6,197 nt of DNA from Phycisphaerae bacterium (GTDB lineage: Bacteria > Planctomycetota > Phycisphaerae > Phycisphaerales > SM1A02): contig VGXJ01000113.1 of assembly GCA_016873375.1 (NCBI GenBank), positions 1-6,197 of the forward strand, written 5' to 3'. Positions 1 to 5,900 of this stretch are shown piece by piece. The translations under genes and the position numbers were made by a program. The notes under the pieces are model-generated. The model did not search any database, had not been told where the DNA came from, and saw only the letters and a list, made by a program, of their open reading frames with translations. Position 1 is the first letter of the stretch, and each line of letters starts with the position of its first letter.

Positions 1-13
1 GTCAGGGTCATGT

Positions 14-48
14 TTGACGGATCGATTTCGGCGGCCCGGCCGTATACT
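14..48 (+). promoter_or_regulatory. Weak candidate promoter for the pseudopilin gene
   Basis: A good -10-like hexamer TATACT lies at 43-48, and a -35-like TTGACG lies at 14-19. The 23-bp spacer is much longer than the usual 16-18 bp, so the two boxes probably do not act together and only the -10 is attractive. A start near position 55 would give a leader of about 90 nt before the chosen ATG at 147. The rest of 1-146 shows no separate gene. Confidence 0.25.
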
Positions 49-137
49 CCCCCCGGATGAGCGTGACGAGGCATCGGCCCGTCGCCGTCCTTGCCCTTGG
101 CATGGATCGTCGCCGGGCGTCTGGCCCGCAACGCCCC

Positions 138-143
138 GAGGAA
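138..143 (+). promoter_or_regulatory. Ribosome binding site that supports the pseudopilin start
   Basis: GAGGAA sits three bases before the ATG at 147. The spacing is short, but this is the clearest Shine-Dalgarno-like sequence ahead of any gene in the window. It supports this ATG over the upstream in-frame ATG at 57, which would place an unusual 30-residue extension before the prepilin leader. Confidence 0.45.
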
Positions 144-146
144 CCC

Positions 147-1112
147 ATGACGAAGCACCACACCGCACGCGCCTTCTCACTGACCGAACTCTTGGTCGCC
201 ATCGGCATCATCGTGATCCTGATCGGCCTCCTCCTGCCGGCGCTCGGCAAGGTATCGGCGCGCGCGAAGGTCGCGCAGACCCAGAGCCTGATGAACGAGT
301 TCTCAAAGGCCTGCGACGCGTTCTACCAGGAGTGGGGCTACTACCCCGGCATCGTGCCCGAGAGCGTGCTGGCGGGGACCACCAATCCCGCCATCACGGG
401 CACGCAGAATGCGCTGCTGCACCTGATGGGTGGCGCAGTGCGCGATGATGATCCGTTGTATGCCGATCCCAACAACAATAGCCCTATCCTCACCTTCAAC
501 GACGGCACGCGCACCGTGCGCATCAAGGTGAACACGGCACAGATCGGCCGCGGCACCCGCGTCGAGGGCAAGGACCGCCCCTCGTACTTCACGCCCAAGG
601 ACAGCGATCTCGGGGAGCTCGAGAATCCCACCGATTCGCTTGTGAACTACGCGGGTATCCCGCACTTGAAGGATGCGTGGGGAAAGCCGATTGTGTATCT
701 GCGCGCGCTGCGCGGCACGGGTCCGCTGATGGGCACCGGCTCGAATGCGGCTGCCGCGCTCAACACCAAGCCGCAGTTCGTTCGGTTGACCGGCGACTCG
801 TACTTCCGTGCGGAACCGCAGACGACCACCAACGATCCGGTGAAGTACAGCGTGCTCAACAACACCACCAACGGCACGCAGCTGCTTGCAGCGCTGATGC
901 GCCACCCCGGCTTCGGCACCTTCAACAACGCACTGACTGATCCCCTCAACGGCACGGCAAAGGGCAAGTACTACCTCTTCTCCCCTGGACCTGATGGCAT
1001 CTTCTTCAGTACGACCGATGGCCCGGGCCTGACCAGCTTCACGGTGCCGCAGTTCACGGTGCCCAACCTCGTCACCGAATACGACGACGTCGTCGTCACT
1101 GGCGGCGGCTGA
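147..1112 (+). CDS. Type II secretion GspG-like pseudopilin (prepilin-type N-terminal methylation domain)
   Basis: Encodes 321 residues. The N-terminus is a class III signal: a short basic leader, then ARAFSLTELL. Prepilin peptidase should cut between Ala9 and Phe10, leaving the conserved Glu at mature position 5 (Glu14). Residues 14-34 form the hydrophobic helix that anchors the protein in the inner membrane and packs into a pseudopilus. The C-terminal half has GspG-like landmarks: DAWGKP at 176-181, SPGPDGIF at 279-286 and an acidic DD at 313-314 near the end, which could be part of a calcium-binding loop. Typical GspG is about 140 residues, so this protein is more than twice that length, with an Asn/Thr-rich insert around 190-270. 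The -1 Ala replaces the classical Gly. No secretion machinery genes are adjacent, so it may be a stand-alone (orphan) pseudopilin. Role in secretion or surface structure is inferred. The ATG at 147 is chosen for leader length and the RBS. Confidence 0.85.
   Translation: MTKHHTARAFSLTELLVAIGIIVILIGLLLPALGKVSARAKVAQTQSLMNEFSKACDAFYQEWGYYPGIVPESVLAGTTNPAITGTQNALLHLMGGAVRDDDPLYADPNNNSPILTFNDGTRTVRIKVNTAQIGRGTRVEGKDRPSYFTPKDSDLGELENPTDSLVNYAGIPHLKDAWGKPIVYLRALRGTGPLMGTGSNAAAALNTKPQFVRLTGDSYFRAEPQTTTNDPVKYSVLNNTTNGTQLLAALMRHPGFGTFNNALTDPLNGTAKGKYYLFSPGPDGIFFSTTDGPGLTSFTVPQFTVPNLVTEYDDVVVTGGG
1081..1096. repeat. Perfect 16-bp palindrome at the pseudopilin 3' end
   Basis: ACGACGACGTCGTCGT reads the same on both strands. 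It encodes the Asp-Asp-Val-Val-Val stretch near the C-terminus, where GAC codons followed by GTC codons form a palindrome automatically. Codon choice explains it well; an operator role is unlikely. Confidence 0.5.
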
Positions 1113-1120
1113 TCCAGCCC

Positions 1121-1149
1121 AGGATCGTTCGTGAACACCGCACGATCCT
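1121..1149. repeat. Inverted repeat, 8-bp stem, downstream of the pseudopilin gene
   Basis: AGGATCGT at 1121-1128 is the exact reverse complement of ACGATCCT at 1142-1149, with a 13-nt loop. It starts eight bases after the stop codon. With no T-run following, it is more likely an RNA 3'-end stabilising hairpin or an accessory part of the terminator just downstream than a terminator by itself. Confidence 0.45.
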
Positions 1150-1174
1150 GATTGCGCACAATCCTTCAACGACA

Positions 1175-1202
1175 GCGGCGCAGCCCACTCGGGCTGCGCC
1201 GC
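1175..1202. terminator. Bidirectional transcription terminator between convergent genes
   Basis: A perfect 12-bp GC-rich stem (1175-1186 with 1191-1202) closes a four-base ACTC loop. It lies between the stops of the pseudopilin gene (+) and the LTXXQ-like gene (-), where a shared terminator is expected. The tail on the plus strand is GTTGCTTC and on the minus strand TGTCGTTG, so U-tracts are poor, which is common in high-GC genomes. Confidence 0.65.
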
Positions 1203-1227
1203 GTTGCTTCATGCGTGATGCGATCGA

Positions 1228-1929
1228 TCACTCGGGGAAGTCGACCGGCTTGTCGGCTGGCGGAGCAGCCGGCTTGTCACCGGGCTCACCCGCGGGCGGC
1301 TTGCCGCCACCGGGGCGCTTGCCGCCGGGGCCACCAGGTCCGCCGGGGCCACCAGGTCCACCCTGCCCACGACCCTTGCCCGCGCCGCCCTTCTCAGCAG
1401 CTTCCTTCTTCATGGCTTCCATCTTGGCCTTGACGGTCGTCTGCTGGTCAGCCGTGAGCACGCCCATGACGGTCGCCTGGAACTCCTCGGGCTTCGGTGC
1501 ACTCTCGCGCAGCTTGGCCATTTCCTCCTTCAGCGCTTCCATCGCCTTCGGATCGGCCTCGCCGGCCTGACGAGCTTCCATCATCTTCTTCATGAGTTCC
1601 TCCATCTTGGGCTGGAACTCCTTGGCCTTGGCGTCGAACGCCGTACGCGCCGCGTCGATCTTCTGCTTCTGATCGGGGGTGTACGAGCCTTCGACAGTCT
1701 TGAGTGCCTCGTTGAACATGCGGTACTGGACCATCAGCCCCTGCGCGCCGCCGGCGCGACGCCCCATGCCTTCGCGACCACCGGGGCGAGCGCCCTTCTG
1801 GCCGTCCTTCGCCCCGTCCTGCGCGGGTGCATCACCCCTCGCTGGAGCATCTTGGGCCATGGCGGGCAGGCTGACGAGGGCAGCGGTCAAGAGGGACGCC
1901 GCTACGGGCAAATATCGATTCAGGAACAT
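1228..1929 (-). CDS. Exported Spy/LTXXQ-like helical protein with Gly-Pro-rich tail
   Basis: Encodes 233 residues. The first 25 form a Sec signal peptide: Asn-Arg, a hydrophobic core, then LPAMA before Gln26, so the product should be periplasmic or secreted. Residues 27-62 are Gly/Arg/Asp-rich and probably disordered. Residues 65-180 are charged and helical, rich in Lys, Glu and Met. They hold YTPDQKQKI (83-91) and LTADQQ (158-163), which resemble the paired LTXXQ motifs of the Spy/CpxP family of periplasmic chaperones and stress sensors. The tail (181-233) has GGP repeats followed by Pro-Ala-Lys and is probably disordered. The Spy-type chaperone role is inferred from two short motifs and composition only; other helical exported proteins share these traits. 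A weak GGAAA at 1941-1945 precedes the ATG. It converges on the pseudopilin gene and diverges from mrp, with no evident operon partner. Confidence 0.8.
   Translation of the reverse strand: MFLNRYLPVAASLLTAALVSLPAMAQDAPARGDAPAQDGAKDGQKGARPGGREGMGRRAGGAQGLMVQYRMFNEALKTVEGSYTPDQKQKIDAARTAFDAKAKEFQPKMEELMKKMMEARQAGEADPKAMEALKEEMAKLRESAPKPEEFQATVMGVLTADQQTTVKAKMEAMKKEAAEKGGAGKGRGQGGPGGPGGPGGPGGKRPGGGKPPAGEPGDKPAAPPADKPVDFPE
1324..1359. repeat. Two exact 18-bp tandem repeats coding Gly-Pro-Gly units
   Basis: The unit GCCGGGGCCACCAGGTCC occurs at 1324-1341 and again, identically, at 1342-1359. On the coding (minus) strand it makes the GGP-type repeat in the tail of the LTXXQ-like protein. Identical synonymous codons in both copies point to recent duplication or slippage rather than protein-level selection alone, so copy number may vary among strains. 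Confidence 0.8.
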
Positions 1930-2038
1930 GCTGTGCTCGCTTTCCGGGGCGTGGCCCCTGTGTCGGAAGGGTATTGCCCGATCGTCACCCCGGGGGACAG
2001 CGATTCATGAAAGCCCTACCATTTGGGACTCGATCGCC
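1930..2038. other. Divergent intergenic region between the LTXXQ-like gene and mrp
   Basis: This 109-bp gap must hold promoters for both flanking genes unless mrp is read from further upstream. I found no convincing -35/-10 pair on either strand. It contains a small hairpin GGGGC-GTG-GCCCC at 1946-1958 in the leader of the minus-strand gene. It also contains a near-palindrome at 1986-1997, centred on CCCCGGGG, which pairs perfectly if one A is bulged (GTC on the left with GAC on the right). Either could be a regulator site, but nothing identifies one. Confidence 0.4.
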
Positions 2039-3139
2039 ATGGCAGCCCTGACACCAGATCTCGTCACGCAGGCCCTTCGCACGGTCAACGACCCGGAGTT
2101 GCACAAGGATCTCGTGACGCTGGAGATGGTCAAGGGCATCAAGATCGAGGGCCACACCGTGACCGTGGGCATCGAGCTCACGACGCCAGCCTGTCCCATG
2201 AAGGACCGCATCCGCAACGATGTCACGGCGGCGATCGCCGCACAGGCTGCGTCGATCGGCGCCACCACGCCAAGCGTCACGGTCGACTTCACGGCGGATG
2301 TCCGCCGGCCGAACCAGAAGGCGCGCGAGGGCGGCAACCCCCTTCCGATGGTGAAGCAGGTGATCGCCGTCGGTGCCGGCAAGGGTGGTGTCGGCAAGAG
2401 CACCATCAGCGTGAACCTTGCCGTCGCGCTGGCACGCATGGGTGCCAAGGTGGGTCTGCTCGATGGCGACATCTACGGACCGAGCCTTCCCACGCTGCTG
2501 GGCCTCGATGAACTCGGTGCCGTCGCCCGCGGCAACATCCTGATGCCCTTCGAGGTGCACGGCATCAAGGCCATGACCATCGGCAAGCTCGTCGACCCTG
2601 AGAAGGCGCTGGTCTGGCGCGGACCCATGGCGCACGGAGCCTTCAAGCAGCTCGCCACCCAGACGGACTGGGGCGCACTCGATTACCTGATCATCGACCT
2701 CCCGCCCGGTACGGGCGATGTGCCGCTCACGCTGGCGCAACTCCTGCCGGTGACCGGTGCCGTCGTCGTCTGCACTCCGCAGCGCGTTGCCCAGGATGAT
2801 GCCCGTCGCGCGGTGCGCATGTTCGAGGGTCTCGGGATTGATGTGCTCGGCGTCGTCGAGAACATGAGCTACTTCGTCGGCGACGATGGCAAGGAGTACG
2901 ACCTCTTCGGTCGAGGCGGCGCTGAGATGATGGCCCAGCAGATGGGCCTGCCCTTCCTTGGCAGCATGCCGATCCACATGGCCCTGCGGAAGAACTCCGA
3001 CGCCGGCACGCCGCTGGCCAACTGGGATGTGCCGGCGATGGGGCGCCAGCTCGACGCCATGGCGCAGGCGCTCGCTGGACAGATCAGTGTCGCCAGCCTG
3101 CGGAGCCAGTTCGTGCAGCCCACGATCAGCGTGCGCTGA
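2039..3139 (+). CDS. mrp: Mrp/ApbC family Fe-S cluster carrier P-loop ATPase
   Basis: Encodes 366 residues, the usual length for bacterial Mrp. It is a cytosolic homodimeric ATPase family thought to hold and pass on Fe-S clusters. Residues 1-90 are a MIP18/DUF59 domain with the typical LTTPACPMKD motif (Cys52). The ParA/MinD-type ATPase follows: deviant Walker A GKGGVGKST (114-122, with signature Lys115 and Lys120), LLDGDIYGPS (140-149), WRGPMAHGAF (193-202) and Walker B-like DLPPGTGD (220-227). The segment NMSYFVGDDGKEYDLFGRGG is the place where many Mrp/ApbC proteins carry a CxxC pair that binds the bridging cluster; here there is none, and only Cys52 and Cys245 occur in the whole protein. 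The ATG at 2039 is chosen because the DUF59 domain begins there; the open frame upstream runs antisense through the neighbouring gene. A weak GGGA at 2025-2028 precedes it. The stop abuts the convergent sulfur-oxidation gene. Confidence 0.92.
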   Translation: MAALTPDLVTQALRTVNDPELHKDLVTLEMVKGIKIEGHTVTVGIELTTPACPMKDRIRNDVTAAIAAQAASIGATTPSVTVDFTADVRRPNQKAREGGNPLPMVKQVIAVGAGKGGVGKSTISVNLAVALARMGAKVGLLDGDIYGPSLPTLLGLDELGAVARGNILMPFEVHGIKAMTIGKLVDPEKALVWRGPMAHGAFKQLATQTDWGALDYLIIDLPPGTGDVPLTLAQLLPVTGAVVVCTPQRVAQDDARRAVRMFEGLGIDVLGVVENMSYFVGDDGKEYDLFGRGGAEMMAQQMGLPFLGSMPIHMALRKNSDAGTPLANWDVPAMGRQLDAMAQALAGQISVASLRSQFVQPTISVR

Positions 3140-4564
3140 TCAGCAGTGGGCCCGATCGGCGGGTGCGCCGCACATGACTGGCAGCCCTCGCCCGGCCCAT
3201 GGCCAGAAGCCACCGCGCAGATTGCTCACCCGATACCCATGCCGCTTCAGGTACGCGCACGCGCGCGCACTGCGACTGCCGCTGCGGCAGTAGGCGATCA
3301 ACTCGCGATCGTTGGGCAGGTCACCCAAGCGATGCGGCAACTGACTGAAGGGCGCAAAGATGGCATCGGGTAGGTGCCCGGCTTCATACTCGCCGCAGAG
3401 ACGCACATCGATGAACGCAGCGCCGACTGACCAGCGGCGGTGGGCCTCGACGGCGCCAATCTCCTCGATCCCATCGGCGTCGAAGACATCCTCGGGAATC
3501 GCGTCGAACTCATTTGGCGTGGTCCAGCCTGTGAAGTCGTCGATGCCGATTCGAAAGAGGATGCGCACGGCCTTCTCAAGCTCTCGTTCCTCGCACACCA
3601 GGAGGACCGCATCGCCCTGCTCGAGGTAACTGCCTGCGGCGTTGGCGAAGTGGCCGTCCAGCGGTGCGCTGATCGAGCCGGGCAGGAAGCCCTCGCAGAA
3701 GCGGCTCCAGGCGCGGCAATCGATGACCACGTTGGCAGGATCGGCAGCGGCGTGCATGAAGCGCTCGGCGTCGAGCCGATCCGGCAACCGCAGCTCGCCG
3801 CTTGCACCATCGATGTTCCGGCGTTTCACCCGCACGAAATAAGCAGGCGGATCCGGCAGGCCACGGAGCACCTTGTCCATGAACGCACCATCGTCACCTG
3901 CCGCTCGGAGGCTGCCATTGATCTGCCGCTCGATCCGCAGGCTCGACTGCGGCAGGGCGCAGATCGATCTGCCGCACAGGCTGCCCGCGGTGTGGCCCGG
4001 CAGGATGCGGACATCGTCAGGCATGTCGGCGAGCCGACGGAGCGCCTGCTGGAGCTCGCGAGCGTTGCGCTCAAGCTCCTTCCGATCGCCTGAGCGTGCA
4101 CCGAGGTCCGGTCGACCAACCTCGCCCGCGAAGAGGAAGTCCCCCGTGAGGATCGCGCGCACGGCACCGGTGGCGTCGACCAGCTCGAAGGAAAGGCTCT
4201 CGCGCGTGTGCCCGGGGGTATGCAGGACGCGGACGACCACGCCGCCGATCCGCAGCTCGTCGCCATCACCCACGGATGTCGTGCGCCCGGGGCATGACTG
4301 GACCCAGGCAGGCGCGGTGCCCTCCCGACTGAGGTAGCCGTGCGCACCATGCCGCTCAACGAGTTGGCGCAGCCCACTCACGAAATCGGCATGCAGGTGG
4401 GTGTCGGCAGCAGCGACGATCCGCAGCCGGGCCTGTTCGGCCACCTTCAGCACGCGGTCGACATCGCGCGCGCAGTCAAAGACGATCGCATCACGCGAGA
4501 CCGGACAGCCCACCAGGTACGCCGCCTGCGACAGCGACTCGTCATGGATGCGTCGAAGCAGCAT
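3140..4564 (-). CDS. CstB-like persulfide dioxygenase/rhodanese (MBL-pseudorhodanese-rhodanese)
   Basis: Encodes 474 residues in three domains, the layout of staphylococcal CstB. Residues 1-215 are a metallo-beta-lactamase fold: HLHADF (56-61), TPGH (His119), TGDFLF (Asp142), GRPDL (150-154) and PGH (His191). His56, His119 and Asp142 match the mononuclear iron ligands of ETHE1-type persulfide dioxygenases; Phe61 replaces the His that dinuclear zinc hydrolases use. SLCGRS puts Cys197 where CstB has a second reactive Cys (inferred). Residues 262-350 are a rhodanese-like domain without a CRxGxR loop (CEEREL instead), so probably inactive. Residues 368-462 are a rhodanese with a full loop CRSGSR, Cys426 being the sulfane carrier. 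The likely role is cytosolic oxidation of low-molecular-weight persulfides to sulfite and thiosulfate, for sulfide detoxification. It follows kbl by 27 nt and shares its frame. No SD is visible; the start matches the usual family N-terminus. Confidence 0.85.
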   Translation of the reverse strand: MLLRRIHDESLSQAAYLVGCPVSRDAIVFDCARDVDRVLKVAEQARLRIVAAADTHLHADFVSGLRQLVERHGAHGYLSREGTAPAWVQSCPGRTTSVGDGDELRIGGVVVRVLHTPGHTRESLSFELVDATGAVRAILTGDFLFAGEVGRPDLGARSGDRKELERNARELQQALRRLADMPDDVRILPGHTAGSLCGRSICALPQSSLRIERQINGSLRAAGDDGAFMDKVLRGLPDPPAYFVRVKRRNIDGASGELRLPDRLDAERFMHAAADPANVVIDCRAWSRFCEGFLPGSISAPLDGHFANAAGSYLEQGDAVLLVCEERELEKAVRILFRIGIDDFTGWTTPNEFDAIPEDVFDADGIEEIGAVEAHRRWSVGAAFIDVRLCGEYEAGHLPDAIFAPFSQLPHRLGDLPNDRELIAYCRSGSRSARACAYLKRHGYRVSNLRGGFWPWAGRGLPVMCGAPADRAHC

Positions 4565-4591
4565 CTCGAGGATCGTACGGTCGTCGGCCGT

Positions 4592-5815
4592 TCAGGCGAA
4601 TTCACGCTTGAGCTGGGCGAGTCCCCGGAGCAGGGCATCGATGTGCTCGGGCCTGTGCGCCGCCGAGACCTGCACGCGAAGGCGTGCGTGGCCCTCAGGC
4701 ACCACTGGATAGCCAAAGCCGATCACGAAGACGCCCAGGTCAAGCAGTCGGCGGCTCATGGCGATGGCCTTGGCCGTGTCATGCACGATGATCGGGCAGA
4801 TGGCGGTCGAGCTCTTGAGGACTTCGAAGCCCACGCCACCGATCCCCTGCCGCACGGCCGCGACATTCTGGCGTAGCCGCTCGACGCGCTCGGGCTCCTG
4901 CATCAGCACCTCGATCGCCTTGTCGGCGCTGCAGGCGATCGTCGCGGGCAGGGCGTTTGAGAAGAGCGTGGGTCGGCCGCGCTGCACCAGGAGATCCGTC
5001 GCCGCACGGCTGCCGCAGATGTAGCCGCCGGCACCGCCGCCAAGAGCCTTGCCCAGCGTGCCGGTGAAGTAGTCGACCTTGGATGCCGCCAAGCCCCAAT
5101 GTTCGTGCGTGCCTCGGCCGGTCCGACCCATCACGCCCGTGCCATGGCTGTCGTCGACGACGAGCTTGGCACCGTACTCGTCACACAGCGCGCGGATTCC
5201 CGGCAGGTCGCCCAGATCGCCTTCCATGCTGAAGACGCCGTCGGTCACGACCCACGCCGTGCCCGTGACCTCGGGGTTGGCGCGCGCCTCGGCAAGCTTG
5301 GCACGCAGTGACGCGAGGTCGCTGTGGCGATAGACAGTCTTGTGCAAGCCCTTCTTGATGACCGCCGCGAGGCGGATGCCATCGATGATGCTGGCATGGT
5401 TGAGCTCGTCGCTGATGATGATGTCGCCTGGCTCACAGAGCGTGGGGAAGATCGCCTCATTGGCGTTCCAGCAGCTTGTGAAGGTGTAGGAACTCTCGAC
5501 CCCGTAAAAGTCGGCAATGCGCCGCTCGAGCCGCTCATGGCAATCGAAGGTGCCGCAGATGAAGCGCACGCTCGCCGTGCCGGCACCGTATTGGCGCAGG
5601 CCCTCGATGCCGGCCTCGACCACCCGCGGGTCGTTCGCCAAGCCCAGATAGTTGTTGCTGCAGAAGCAGGCGACCTCGCCGTATCCGCGGAGCCGCACCG
5701 TGGCATCCATCGGCCCTTCGATCGTCTGCAGGATCTTGAGCTGGCCGCTCTCGCGCAGGCCCGTCAGGATCGTTTCGGTCCGGGATTCAAAGGCATTCAC
5801 GGCCAAGGTCGTCAT
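4592..5815 (-). CDS. kbl: Glycine C-acetyltransferase (2-amino-3-ketobutyrate CoA ligase)
   Basis: Encodes 407 residues, close to the roughly 400 of E. coli Kbl. It is a PLP-dependent fold-type I enzyme of the alpha-oxoamine synthase family; in threonine breakdown it cleaves 2-amino-3-ketobutyrate with CoA into glycine and acetyl-CoA. Visible motifs are CSNNYLGLAN (52-61), ASVRFICGT (81-89), ISDELNHASIIDG (134-146), TDGVFSMEGD (191-200), VVDDSHGTG (219-227) and TGTLGKALGG (251-260). Lys256 should form the Schiff base with PLP and Asp221 should bind the pyridine nitrogen. The ASVRFICGT and LNHASIIDG signatures favour Kbl over BioF, and the upstream threonine dehydrogenase gene strengthens this. 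The ATG start gives a normal-length N-terminus. No Shine-Dalgarno sequence precedes it; a TAGAAT box six bases upstream allows leaderless initiation. Confidence 0.93.
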   Translation of the reverse strand: MTTLAVNAFESRTETILTGLRESGQLKILQTIEGPMDATVRLRGYGEVACFCSNNYLGLANDPRVVEAGIEGLRQYGAGTASVRFICGTFDCHERLERRIADFYGVESSYTFTSCWNANEAIFPTLCEPGDIIISDELNHASIIDGIRLAAVIKKGLHKTVYRHSDLASLRAKLAEARANPEVTGTAWVVTDGVFSMEGDLGDLPGIRALCDEYGAKLVVDDSHGTGVMGRTGRGTHEHWGLAASKVDYFTGTLGKALGGGAGGYICGSRAATDLLVQRGRPTLFSNALPATIACSADKAIEVLMQEPERVERLRQNVAAVRQGIGGVGFEVLKSSTAICPIIVHDTAKAIAMSRRLLDLGVFVIGFGYPVVPEGHARLRVQVSAAHRPEHIDALLRGLAQLKREFA

Positions 5816-5821
5816 GCTTGG

Positions 5822-5827
5822 ATTCTA
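5822..5827 (-). promoter_or_regulatory. Possible -10 box for a leaderless kbl transcript
   Basis: Read on the minus strand, TAGAAT (five of six matches to TATAAT) is followed by six bases and then the kbl ATG. Transcription would therefore begin at or within a base or two of the start codon, the arrangement known for leaderless genes. The lack of a Shine-Dalgarno sequence agrees. No -35 match is seen 17 bp upstream (CGGGCC), so the box may be chance. Confidence 0.3.
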
Positions 5828-5844
5828 GCGGTCGAGGAAGCGGC

Positions 5845-5876
5845 GGCCCGGCGCCGAGCGAGCTTGCGCCTGGGCC
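5845..5876 (-). terminator. Strong intergenic hairpin between tdh and kbl
   Basis: On the plus strand GGCCC-GGCGC (5845-5854) pairs with GCGCC-T-GGGCC (5866-5876), giving ten all-GC pairs with a single bulged base and an 11-nt loop. It lies 24 nt downstream of the tdh stop and ahead of kbl. No U-tract follows in the minus direction, so it could be a U-poor terminator, an attenuator or an RNA-processing/stabilising element that sets relative Tdh and Kbl levels. Confidence 0.5.
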
Positions 5877-5900
5877 AACTTCCCGCAGCTTGGTGCACAG

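Noticed and set aside
57..146. In-frame upstream ATG at 57 that would extend the pseudopilin by 30 residues
   Set aside because: The extension is Arg-rich and unlike prepilin leaders, which are short. The ATG at 147 has an SD-like GAGGAA and places the FSLTE motif at residue 10.
303..1169. Long minus-strand open frame (288 residues) opposite the pseudopilin gene
   Set aside because: Low-complexity Arg/Ala/Val/Gly composition, no recognisable motif; a typical high-GC shadow of the real gene.
1324..1359. Short tandem repeats considered as a CRISPR-like or regulatory array
   Set aside because: The two units are adjacent without spacers and lie within a coding region as Gly-Pro-Gly codons.
1679..2038. 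Open frame extending mrp 120 codons upstream
   Set aside because: It runs antisense through the LTXXQ-like gene and its signal peptide, encodes no family-like sequence, and the Mrp/DUF59 domain begins right after the ATG at 2039.
1985..2977. Long minus-strand open frame (330 residues) opposite mrp
   Set aside because: His/Arg/Asp-rich composition without domain features, fully covered by the well-supported mrp gene.
4592..5815. BioF (8-amino-7-oxononanoate synthase) as an alternative for the PLP enzyme
   Set aside because: Motifs ASVRFICGT and LNHASIIDG are Kbl-like, a tdh gene is adjacent and no other biotin gene is present.
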